A DNA stretch of 64,000 nucleotides from Axinella damicornis. Its lineage: Eukaryota > Porifera > Demospongiae > Axinellida > Axinellidae. Below the pieces are notes generated by a model that ran no database searches, had not been told where the DNA came from, and saw nothing but the letters and a program-made list of their open reading frames with translations. Shown here one piece after another: positions 38,042-48,800 of this stretch; within the stretch, counting starts at the first letter, position 1; the number at the start of each line of letters is the position of its first letter. A program made the translations under genes and the position numbers. The stretch lies in contig OZ007505.1 of NCBI GenBank assembly GCA_963931865.1, positions 2,233,244 through 2,297,243 on the forward strand, in the 5' to 3' direction.

Positions 38042-38735
38042 GTAGCGGTATTGGTACATTCAGTTGGCTAGCTGTACCGGTATGGGTATGATCACCCCTC
38101 AGCTGGCTGTACCGGTATGGGTATGATCACCCCTCAGCTGGCTGTACCGGTATGGGTATGATCACGTACCCCTCAGCTGGCTGTACTGGTATGGGTATTA
38201 CAGTCAAACCTCCGAACAAAGGACACTTTGGGAACAATATATATAAATTCAAGTCTTTTGTCCTTTGTAGAGAGGTTGTCCTCTTATCGGAGGTTCAAAA
38301 TGTATTAGAACCATAGGCAAACCAATTATTTGGGACCTTGAAAAGCGTCCTTTGTAGAGAGGTTTATTATATTGTGTCCCTATCTCGGAGGGTCCACTAT
38401 CGGAGGTTTGACTGTATCACCCTTCAGCTGGCTGTACCAATATGGGTATTATCACCCTTCAGCTGGCTGTACCGGTATGGGTATTATCACCCTTCAGCTG
38501 GCTGTACCGGTATGGGTATTATCACCCTTCAGCTGGCTGTACCAGTATGGGTATTATCACCCTGCAGCTGTCTGTACCGGTATGGGTATTATCACCCTGC
38601 AGCTGTCTGTACTGGTATGGGTATTATCACCCTGCAGCTGGCTGTACCGGTATGGGTATTATCACCCTTCAGCTGGCTGTACCGGTATGGGTATTATCAC
38701 CCTTCAGCTGTATGGGTATTATCTGGCCGTAGGCA
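38042..38735 (+). repeat. ~34-bp minisatellite downstream of the Ig-TIR gene
   Basis: Units like CAGCTGGCTGTACCGGTATG followed by GGTATTATCACCCTT, in two blocks (38060-38200 and 38415-38735) interrupted by an inserted DNA transposon. ORFs across it are low-complexity artefacts. Confidence 0.92.
38201..38414. mobile_element. Non-autonomous Tc1/mariner-pogo-like element inserted in the minisatellite
   Basis: 214 bp with ends CAGTCAAACCTCC / GGAGGTTTGACTG and a TA dinucleotide on each side (38199-38200, 38415-38416). Removing the element and one TA restores a normal repeat unit (GGGTATTATCACCC). Ends of this form are typical of pogo/Tigger-type transposons. No ORF. Confidence 0.9.
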
Positions 38736-39280
38736 TATGTTGTTGACAATGTCGGTGCACTCAAATATATATATAGTCAAGCTTATATGAGCTGGATCCT
38801 AGTTTCCTGTTGATCACTGCACAATGTACATTAGATACCAGAAAAATATTGGCAACTTGTTCTAGTCAACAAGCAAGTTGCATTGTTGAAATTAAAATCA
38901 ATCAGTTTGTGTGCATCAACAAATCCATTGTCAAAACTTCCCATACTAATACATGTAGCTATATACTCGAAGATTAATGGTATGTTGTTATTAAGGCATG
39001 TATAGAAGTTCACCATAATACACGCTATCCATGCATGAACAGACTCTACCATGCCAACTCTAAGATATTCTTTGGTTCTCGAATACTAGTACAGTATCAC
39101 ACTAGAAAGATTGTTGTACAACGACTTAGTACACGGCTGCAATAAGTGATTATATATTATCACCCTTAACATGGTCGTAGGCATATGTTGTTGACAATGT
39201 CGGTGCACTCAAATATATAGTCAAGCTTATATGAGCTGGATCCTAGTTTCCTGTTGATCACTGCACAATGTACATAGTCA
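38726..39280. repeat. Direct duplication of ~105 bp (and diverged flank) between the two Ig genes
   Basis: GTAGGCATATGTTGTTGACA and about 85 following bases occur at ~38730-38830 and again at ~39177-39280. A more diverged pair follows each (TTGGCAACTTG...CAAGTTTGTG, ~38847 and ~39433), which suggests a larger duplicated block. Confidence 0.85.
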
Positions 39281-39537
39281 ACTTTATTATCTGGCTATAG
39301 GCAATTTAGATTGTGCAAGTGCAACACTCTAACAGATGTACTGGATGCATGAGGTTCAAACTCTGATTTCCTGTGGCTGTATCACAGCACTAGTAGCTAC
39401 TGTCGTGCAGCAACGTAATCTGACACTAGAAACATTGGCAACTTGATCTAATCAAACAAGGTGTGTCAAACTACCTAGCAACAAGTTTGTGTTGTGTCAG
39501 TAAAACAGTTGCCAAAACGTCCCATATGTGATTCTGT

Positions 39538-41280
39538 TTACAGCACCTCCTGCTCGAATACCATGTATGTGTTCTTTGGTTCTCTTGTGGTAGCGTCTAG
39601 CATTGAATAGAGATGGCCGTTCAGTTCGATGCTGGAGGTTGGATTTCGAGTTGGTTCTGTGTATACAGTAGTGTAATCTTTGGTGTGGGAAGAGAGACCA
39701 TGGTAGGGGTTAGCCATTTCATGTCCATTTTGTGCAGCAGGAAGGTTGACTGGATAGTCATACTGTAAGAAGTAGTTAGGGTTGTACACCAGAGAATTTC
39801 TTCTTCCATCGTTCGTGACATCATCCTTAATTCCGTTATCTGCACAATGCTTTCTTATTTTATAAACACTGACAACGATCAGTAGGAGACCTGACACTGT
39901 TATAGTTACCGCAACAATTGAGATGGAAACCCACACCCAAAGTGGCAGACCATGAGAGTCATTGACAGGAGTAAGTACAGTTCCAGAAGTAGTCTGGGTT
40001 GTACTTGCTGTTGGCTGCAGCTGCAGAGTTACTGAGGGAGTTGGCGAAGGAGCACCTGCACATTGCAATTTGGGTGAAAACAAATACACATCTGGACACA
40101 CTGCACATGAACTGTAAGATTCCCTCCTATCTAGAAAGATATGTTGACTTCTCGGCTGGCTTGAAAATGCATCATGACTTCCATTTCTGGCTGAAACCTG
40201 ACACCAGTATGTTCCCACATCTTCCTCATCTACGCCAAAGAGGGTAAAACGTGATCTCAAAACTCCAGTTTCATAGCTGGTTGTGTAGACTTGAATCCCA
40301 GGTTGATCATGTGTAAGTACTTGTGGTGCTGCTAGCTCTTGCTGCCTGTACCATTCAATGCGATACATTGCATCTGATAGGCCCAGAATATTGCATTCTA
40401 GCCTCAGCTGGTTGTACTCGTCCTCGTAGGGATTGCAAGGCAAATGGGAAGGAGGTTGATTCAGGAATAGCAAATTGCAGGTGTAGATCTCTGCATTTGT
40501 GAAGAGGTTATGAGGATGGAAATGTATTTGAGTGAGGGGCATCACATCAGTCAATTATTAGCAATCCACAATAAATTAAGCCCCGATCGATGTAATTTGT
40601 GTTCCCTGCAGCTGAATTTTGTGGCATGTGGGAACACATGCAATTGGCTAACTACATAATTATTACATTGGGCCGGTGTCTGGTGTTAAAACCTACAGTA
40701 CAACACACTTCTCATGAATCTCCATCCTGCACAGGCAAAAAGAACTATAGCTACCTATGCAAAATTGATATAGAAATCTTCTTACCTGAGGTCAGTTGGG
40801 TGTTCAAGTCATGTGAATCTGAACCAGATATGACAGAACTATTTGTGTTATCAGCACATGATGCGATGGGAGCAAAGAGGTGTCTTGGACATGGAGGATA
40901 GGAGATGTATACTTCTGGTGGGGCTAAAATTGTCTCCTGACTTGGTAGCAGCTGAAAAGTTGAACCATTCACAGACACTTGACACCAGTACCTCCCTGCA
41001 TCGTCCGCACGTACATTTGTAAGCAACAACAAGGAATCGGTACTTGGTGACCTCCCATTTAGAAGTTTAGGGTAGATTATAACTCCTTCAGTATCATTAC
41101 TCAGTAGCTCTGGAAATACAGCAGTACTGGCATTCAAGACTCTGTACCAGAAGACTTGTATCTGAGCACCAATTGGACCAGAAGCACTGCACCCAAGACG
41201 CAGTTGGTTGTACAACTCATTATACGGATTACAGGTTAGGGCTCGGACTGGCTGTGTGAGATACTGAATTCTGCAGTCGT
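39538..41280 (-). CDS. Two-Ig single-pass receptor with tyrosine-rich cytoplasmic tail (5' exon not found)
   Basis: Two exons join in phase: 41280-40786 and 40490-39538 (stop at 39538-39540), giving about 480 residues without the signal peptide. Each extracellular half starts with a similar block (LTCNPYNELYNQLRLGC; LPCNPYEDEYNQLRLEC) and ends in an Ig core (DDAGRYWCQVS; EDVGTYWCQVS), so there are two V-like Ig domains, probably from duplication. A Thr/Ser-rich stalk leads to one TM (LPLWVWVSISIVAVTITVSG and on to YKIRKHC). The tail of about 115 residues has about ten tyrosines, including an NPNY (NPxY) motif, YFLQ (YxxQ), YDYPV, NPYHGL, TVYTEP, HLYSML and TYMVF, which look like SH2/PTB docking sites; none is a strict ITIM. 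The gene is convergent with the Ig-TIR gene. The 5' signal exon upstream of 41281 was not identified. Confidence 0.85.
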
Positions 41281-41665
41281 CTACAAGAAAGCAACATATT
41301 TCATCATTACTTTTTAAGAAGAACTATAGCATGATCAGTTACAATTCACCTCACCTTTACAAATCTGCTGAGAGGTAAGTCGAATGCAATGTGATAAACA
41401 GAGAAGATAATTATGTCAGACAAGCAAAAGCTCTCATTTTCATGACCTGTTAGTATGCTTGGCATGCACTTTTACAGGTAGGCTTCTAATACTTATAGCA
41501 ATAGCTACTTCCTTTGTCTAGTCGGGAATGAGCCCCGCCCATCCCGGAAACGAAAGGGTGGCGGTGTGGGAATGAGACTGGTCCAATTATCCTAGACCTG
41601 GGAACCGAAACGGAGTGGGTGACTCACGTTTCCGTATCCGTAGGCATGTGATTTCCATGTGACTT

Positions 41666-41786
41666 GTGTACGATGAAAATGGCGAATTGCTTCCTGTGTC
41701 CGGAGAGAACGTCCGACTTGACTCAAACTCCCGCGTAGCACTCAACACTTTAGAGGGAATTAAGAGAACATTATACACAACGCAGG
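41666..41786 (+). other. Possible upstream (5') exon ending in a strong donor
   Basis: An open frame without ATG (after a stop at 41660) runs to a strong donor CGCAGG|gtaagt at 41786 in phase 1. That is the phase needed by the first recognised MEKK exon at 45836. It could be a 5' exon of that gene or belong to something else; the lack of a start codon argues for untranslated sequence. Confidence 0.25.
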
Positions 41787-42488
41787 GTAAGTTTGTTGGC
41801 TACGTGAGCGGGGCGGATTGGGCAGACCTGTTGCTGTGCTGGCAAACTAGTGCTAGTGGAAGGTGTTAGTGCATGACTATTGGCCTCTGAAGAGTATGAA
41901 GTCTATCCACTTACCACTCACCTAGCCCTGTGCCTGCATAGGAGTTCCTCCCCCCTTCATCAAAGGAAGAATAATTATTGAAGGACAATGGGGGGGGGGG
42001 GGGGTGGACTTGGTTGGCTCGTGTTTAGGACTCATGGAGTAATCATTTGAAAAAGACGGTCCCCTAATCACTTAGCATGTATGTGTGTGGAACAAAGGAT
42101 CTTGAACACAGGATAAGGGAGATGGAGACTCCCCGTGAAGGGAGGCGTGGGCTCCCCCTGAAGACACTAACATGCTTCACAACACACGAGAGGAACTGAC
42201 TGGAGGCTATAGACCACCCTGGAGGTGTGCTGGTCTCACTGACCACCTGCAGCCACCCTGGAGGTGTGCTGGTCTCACTGACAATGAGGGTGCTAGACGG
42301 GGCAGTGACAATGAGGACAGATGGCCAGTGTGCAGCTGATGAGCACATTCAGACCTGCCCTGTTGGCTGCCTGACAACCCGTGTAAAAGTGTTGATGAGA
42401 CCTATTGCTTTAGACCAAATCCCTGTTTCGTACTAGCAATCACTTCACTTGGAATGGAAGGGTGAAGGGGGTGGATCCGGGTATACCT

Positions 42489-42761
42489 CTAGGGAGTCAA
42501 ATTTTGTCGTGGCAGATCCTTGTTTTTGTGATTTATCAATTTTGTGATTGTGCAAAATAGTTTCACAGCCATGTTTGTTTCTTTTACCCTGTTGTCAAAC
42601 TGTGCCACCTCGTTTGTTGGACTGTACTGCACTCCTGCAGAGTCCTGCTCCATGATGGGATTGGGTGAGGACCTTAGGCGGTTGCAGGATATTGCATAGG
42701 CTCTTTGTACCCCCCACAGACGCTGTGAAGTAGCTGAGAAACGGCATGAATTCTCCATCAT
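42489..42761 (-). CDS. Unrecognised ORF
   Basis: A 90-codon ATG ORF (starts MMENSCRFSATSQRLWGVQR) with a possible donor at GACAACAG|ggtaaa. It has no known motif and no linked exons, and is surrounded by repeats. Low support. Confidence 0.15.
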   Translation of the reverse strand: MMENSCRFSATSQRLWGVQRAYAISCNRLRSSPNPIMEQDSAGVQYSPTNEVAQFDNRVKETNMAVKLFCTITKLINHKNKDLPRQNLTP

Positions 42762-43036
42762 TTTCAGTCTTCAGGAAGGGCTCTCATTTGTGCTTTGCAC
42801 TGAACTGTCACTGCTTTCTGCTTCTGCACCATGTTTCTCAGCGTGACTACTCGGAGTAGTCATAAGAATTACTTTGTCGTTTTGTGATTTCGCTAACCAC
42901 TTGCTAGCTACATGTATGTTGTGAAACATAAATGGACTCTTGGTGTGGATTAGTAAGAGTCTTCATAACTGGCCCATAATTGAACTTACTAAGCTTGTTG
43001 CCTGCCTAGCCAACCTGAACCAGGGGTTAAGTGGTA

Positions 43037-43230
43037 CTGTGGCAGCTGGTAGCTTACCCGGCATTGTTCGGGCCTAAAACCACCTGTGGCAGCTGGTAGC
43101 TCACCCGGCATTGTTCGGGCCTAAAACCACCTGTGGCAGCTGGTAGCTCACCCGGCATTGTTCGGGCCTAAAACCACCTGTGGCAGCTGGTAGCTCACCC
43201 GGGCATTGTTTGGGCCTAAAACCACCTGTG
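43037..43230. repeat. 47-bp tandem repeat, four copies
   Basis: The unit GTGGCAGCTGGTAGCTCACC, followed by CGGCATTGTTCGGGCCTAAAACCACCT, is repeated four times with few changes. Confidence 0.93.
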
Positions 43231-43754
43231 GTCCGGTTTTGTAATCTGTCTCCTTATTTCTCTCTTATAGGTACATGTTAATATCCTAAGCTAGGACAGT
43301 CAGGAAATGTCTGGAATATTTGGTGAGTGATGCTGTATGTTGTAGTTGTGGTGTTGTTGTTGTTGTTTTGATGCGTTGTTGTGGTGGTGACGATTGTTAT
43401 TATTGTTGTGGTGGTAATACTGTATGTTGTTGACCAGATCTTCATAAGTTTCACTGTTCGGCTGAGACCACGAGTTCCTTATAAGGGCTTGTACTTCCCG
43501 TCTCTATACTGAATGCAGCCCTTTGATTGGCCAATCCTTAACTGGACATGGTCTGATGAAAGTTATCCCATGATGATACTAGTATTAGTTACAGCATTGG
43601 TTGCATTTACAGCAAGCACAATGTTACGTAATGATTTGTAATACGTATCAGCAGTGTGGAGTTGGTGAAACGTTGCCGCCACAATACATTGTACCAAATG
43701 ACATTGCAATACCGACATATCGAACCCAGATAGTGCTGGCAATGTAATGTGACA

Positions 43755-44230
43755 GTGTGATCATTGTGCAGGGGGCAGTGCAGCAGTACATGTAGATGTG
43801 ATCATTGTGCAGGGGACAGTAGATATGATCGTTGTGCAGGGAGCAGTGCAGCAGTAGATGTAGATGTGATCATTGTGCAGGGGGCAGTAGATATGATCGT
43901 TGTGCAGGGGGCAGTGCAGCAGTAGATGTGATCATTGTGCAAGGGACAGTAGATATGATCGTTGTGCAAGGGGCAGTGCAGCAGTAGATGTGATCATTGT
44001 GCAGGGGACAGTGAGCAGTAGATGTGATCATTGTGCAGGGGGCAGTGCAGCAGTAGATGTGATCATTGTGCAGGGGACAGTGAGCAGTAGATGTGTGATC
44101 ATTGTGCAGGGGACAGTGAGCAGTAGATGTGTGATCATTGTGCAGGGGACAGTGAGCAGTAGATGTGTGATCGAGGACATTGCAGGATGTGATCATTGTG
44201 CAGTGGACAGTGCAGCAGTAGATGTGTGAA
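43755..44230. repeat. Minisatellite GTGATCATTGTGCAGGGG...
   Basis: About a dozen variants of a ~34-60 bp unit built from GATCATTGTGCAGGGGACAG and AGCAGTAGATGT. ORFs on both strands across it are repeat artefacts. Confidence 0.92.
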
Positions 44231-44631
44231 CGTTGCACAACATCCTCCTTGGGGTTGTGTGTTGTTTTGGTAACAGCAGCCAAACAGAAGCCATACTTTT
44301 GGCTTTAGATCTGTTAACATGTTCTGGCTTTAGTCTCATTCCCAGACCTGTGATTTCATCTGTTGTTATTGTTGATGGTAGGCCAGACGATACCGATAAC
44401 ATAAAGCACAGTCCCATGCATCCAACGTTGCTGCTGGGTAGTGTGCTCTACTGGACACTTCTAGTTGTGTTCATACAATGTAAGTGCTGGATTGATCTCT
44501 TGACTCTTTTGGGTGCTACCAACTGTGGTCCATGTACCTTGAAACTGTTGAAGGCTTGCTATGTTGCCAAAAACTAAGCACTTGGTTTGATGGTGGAACT
44601 AGCCGTAGGCTCAAAATTGGTAGGGTTTGCC

Positions 44632-45535
44632 CTAGGGCTCGAATGACTAGGGAATTTCCCTACTTGACTAATAAAGCTAATACCGTAGTGTCCCGTTAAT
44701 ACGCCCCCCTATTTTGTACACTACATCCAACCCAAAGAGGGGAGGGGGCGTATTTTCGAGTACGCAATTAGTCTCGATAATACGCCCCCTCAAAAAGTTT
44801 CACTACGTTTATGACACTGCCAAGGTTCATGTTCACAGTTACAAAAGTACAAACGCCAGTATTGTTCGTGGTCATCATGCGTGGTCTCCCTACATCGGCG
44901 AGAAGAGCTGCACTTCAATTCGAGGGCCATAACATTCACGATGACTTCGCTGTAGCCATCCTCAAGAACGGCAATACTGTCGGTCATGAACCACGGAACA
45001 TTTCCTGGTATTTCCTATGGAAGAATGGCAGCGAGATGACCTGTACCGTCGGCGTCAACGGTGACTACTCGATCTGAGAGACCATCTGCAAAGTTGCGCA
45101 CGTGTAGTTTAGATATTCCTGAAGACGCTCACCAGGGGGCGTTATAACGAGTCAAACTACCCTGTGCAGGAACTTGGGCGAAAAAGAGGGGGAGGGCGTA
45201 TTTTCGAAGGGGGCGTATTAGCGGGACACTACGGTAGTATACACGACTAATTGACTAGTTGACTAGTTGAGTACTGAACAGGAAGTTTGAAAATGCTAGA
45301 CAGCTTCAGCCAGCTTGACTCACAGTTCCTGTGCTGGCAGCGGAACAGGTCCAGCAGACCCGGCTACCGCCGGACCAATGTTTACTGTATAGCGCCTGAG
45401 CTAGAACTACATGTAGCAGAGCTCTCGGCCATCTTGTGACGAGCACGAGCATGAGGTAATGAATTGCACATGCAGTAATCAGCACGCAAGAGTTTTAGTC
45501 TACAGCCTTAGTTCAGTTGACTAGTTGTTCAGGCC
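44632..45535. repeat. Interspersed repeat split by another transposon
   Basis: The two outer parts (~44632-44682 and ~45235-45535) match the intact repeat at 20001-20348. The middle (44683-45234) is an inserted TIR element. Confidence 0.85.
44683..45234. mobile_element. TIR transposon (TA target) carrying a decayed HIRAN-like ORF
   Basis: 552 bp with inverted ends CCGTAGTGTCCCG...AATACGCCCCC and complement, flanked by TA. The interior encodes on the plus strand a fragment resembling the HIRAN-type domain common in cnidarian and sponge genomes: SIVRGHHAWSPYIGEKSC in one frame, then IHDDFAVAILKNGNTVGHEP and WYFLWKNGSEMTCTV in another. The frame breaks between the two parts, around 44915-44930. 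No transposase is seen. Confidence 0.75.
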
Positions 45536-45835
45536 TTGTCTGCCCTATTTCAGATTGCGGGTGAGACTGCAGTAGGCATACATGTACAAATACCATGAGC
45601 TACTGATGAGTATACTTGGAAAGGAAGGTGTCCATTCACCAGCAGTGAGATGCACACCCTGTAGTCTGATGTCATATCCCACATGCGAAATCCTCGTAGG
45701 CGTTCCTTCTGATTTTCCTCCGAAGTTACCGACAAAATTATATGATGGCAACGTGGGCACGAGGCTACATGTACATTCTTGTACCCACGGTGGTGATTAA
45801 TGGGAGTCACATGAAATTATCATTCTCTCTCACAG

Positions 45836-48800
45836 CGGATGCCCAGCAGTTGGATGAGACTATTCAGCACAACCTGCTTCTTGGAATGAAAAAGTCTGGC
45901 CCTATACCCTCCCAGAAATTCCTCTGGCCTGACAGGGTGAGCTGGTGCATTGGGGGAAGGGTCACTGCGATAGTCGGGACTGTAGGAACGCAGGACAGAC
46001 TTTTGGATGGAAGTACACAGGTCAAATTTTCTTTAGGGTGATGTGGAGCAGCCAGATCTATACTACCTCTAATTTGAAGAGTGCTTGTTTCTCTAACTGA
46101 GTTGCACTGTCTGTGTATGAGAGCTAATTAGAGGACCTAGCAATGGCTGCCGTGCGTTCCTCGGAAGTCGTCATCAATCTGACTTGGGTCGATCTAGAGA
46201 ACACTCATGCGCCATAATTGCACCGAAACAAAGTTGATTACTTATGTGATTGCTGGGCCTGTGGGAGAGAGCTGTACGCCTACTCAAAGCTCTGGGACTG
46301 GAAGCTGTATACACATGTACATTGATTGATCACTTCCTGCAAAACATTTCCTTTACACTATCTGTTCCAAGTTCCTGCATACCGGCTTTCACAGTCACCT
46401 GTGAAGGAAGTGGTATCCTAGCCTTGGTATCCTTGATGGGCTCCCAGTCCCTTCCTCCTTCTTCCCCCCCCCTCCCTCTCCTCCCTCCCTGCCTCTCCTT
46501 CCATTCCCTCCCTCATCCCTCTTCCCTTCCCCCATGAATGCATGTACAATGTACAAGCACATCTTCTCATTCTGGGATAGTGTTTATGTGTGTGTGTGTG
46601 TTTCTTTTGTGCAGAAGGAACTGAGAGTGAAGCTAGAGCTTGGCGAGGAGAAGAGGTATGTGTATGTACTGGCTTGCCCTGTGTTCGGTGTGAACATGTA
46701 GTACGTAACACAGTAGATCTTCCCCGATAGCTTTTTACCAAACACCTTCACAAAGGTAGCTCGTACAACTCGATCACCAACCCTTCCTCCACAAGTCACA
46801 TGTGCTACTTAGTGGAAGTTTCATGGTACTGTATACAATGTACGTGTACCAGCAAGGGCGCTCCGGCGGCTTGATGCGCCCTTGGTACCAGCTAAAAGTT
46901 TCCCCTGCACAATGTGTGGTTTCTGTCAAGCACCTGCAAAACCAAGGTTGGTATTCCAATATTCCAAGTATGGTCAAAAGTCAATTGGAGTTTGTCAACA
47001 CACACCTCTCCTTTGGTTCTGCCCTATACATGTACACCCCACAACATACAATACCGGCCATGTTGGTGAATGCACCCACTTTATGTTTGCTTGCTTCTCC
47101 CTGCTGTCAGGATTGTGCTGATGTGGAGGCCTCTTCAGTTGGAGACCCTGCATGAGCATGTGTACCACTGCTTCCCTAACTACAAGTTCACACTATACTT
47201 CTTCAATTCTGAGGTATGATCTGGTTATCGTACATGTTCTTACTGTGCATCAGGTAGTTGGTTCCTGGGCTGGCTGTATTGGCTAGCCTCGTTCCCAGGA
47301 ACGAGGCTAGCCAGTGCAGACGGGGCTGGCTGTATTGGCCTAAGGTGCAGGGTGAAAGGTCAACGTTCACCCATTAGTAGCACATTAGTAAACTGGCTGG
47401 TCTCACTTCCGTCCCCTCATCTCACTTCACTCTCCCTCCTCTCCTCTCACTCCCCTCTAATCTCAATCCCCAATCCCCTCTCACCTCCCTCCCTTCTCCA
47501 TCTCCTCTCACTCCCCTCTCCTCTCCCTCCTCTCTAATCTCAATCCCCAATCCCCTCTCACCTCCCTCCCTTCTCCATCTCCTCTCACTCCCCTCTCCTC
47601 TCCATCCTCTCTAACCTCAATCCCCTCTCACTTTCCTCTCCTCTCCCTCCCCTCTCCATCCACTTCCCTCTCACTTCCCTCTCCTCTCCCTCCTCTCTAA
47701 CGTCAATCCCCTCTCACTTCCTCTCCCTCCTCTCCTCTCCTCTCCTCTCCTCCCCCCCCCCCCCCTGTGACTACCCTCCCCTTCTCTCCTCTCCCCTCTT
47801 ACCTCCCTCCTCTGTAGCAAAAGGGCCTGAAGGTACTCTCCAGCCAGCTAGACCTGGACCAGGCCCAGGCTATACACGATTCCCAGCTTCACACAACCAG
47901 CATGAGGATTGTCCTCTCTCCCGAGGTTCCATCCCCCGGCCGACGTCTGTCCCCTCCATACCCTTCTCCCCCTTCATCACCTCACGAACACTCACCACCC
48001 TCTCCAATTCTCCATGTGAGTGTATGAGTAACGACTCAGTAATTGTCACTATCATGCGTGACCAGCGCACTAGGCTATTTCCTGTGTCAGGCACATTGGA
48101 GCAGATTCATAAACATGTACAGTGTGACTCTCCAGGAAAGGGATTGTCTATTAATGAACACTTACAATGTACCTGCGCTGCAAAATACTAGGGACCATAT
48201 GCATACATGTACACTGTACACTGTACATTACTAGAACAGGTAAGCAAGGTACCAGTGAACCACGCAACCACCTGAGATTACTTTAGATTACGACATTAGA
48301 GATCAGGTAAGAGTTGACACTGAACCATGCAAACTCCCAAAAGACTACTGGAGATTACTAGAGATTACTGGAGATTACTAGAGGTAACCAGAGATTTAAT
48401 GGAAATTCTGTTCTCTTCACGAAACTTGTAATATCTCACAGGTCAGGGATCACCTTTCAAGATTTGCTTATAGGTGAGTGTTTCTGCCGGTTGAATGCTG
48501 ATATGGGCATGAGGCTAGGGATGTGCGGGAGAGCATGTTGATATGGGCATGAGGCTAGGGATGTGCGGGAGAGCATGCTGATATGGGCGTGAGGCTAGGG
48601 ACGTGTGGGAGAGCATGCTGATATGGGCGTGAGGCTAGGGACGTGCGGGAGAGCATGCTGATATGGGCATGAGGCAGGGACGTGCGGGAGAGCATGCTGA
48701 TATGGGCGTGAGGCTAGGGACGTGCGGGAGAGCATGCTGATATGGGCATGAGCCTAGGGACGTGCGGGAGAGCATGCTGATATGGGCGTGAGGCTAGGGA

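Larger units (their letters stand above)
41281..45835. other. Repeat-rich stretch between the Ig receptor and MEKK genes
   Basis: Apart from the weak ORF at 42489-42761 and the possible exon ending at 41786, the stretch holds tandem repeats (43037-43230, 43785-44230), a G tract (41990-42004) and a nested transposon pair (44632-45535). No gene is supported. Confidence 0.6.

Noticed and set aside
38338..38790. Three overlapping ORFs with GYYHPSAGCTGM-type repeats
   Set aside because: All three frames of a ~34-bp minisatellite stay open; no start context, splice sites or domain.
43870..44283. Repeat ORFs on both strands (TSTAHCPLHND; SSRCDHCA)
   Set aside because: Minisatellite artefacts, open on both strands at once.
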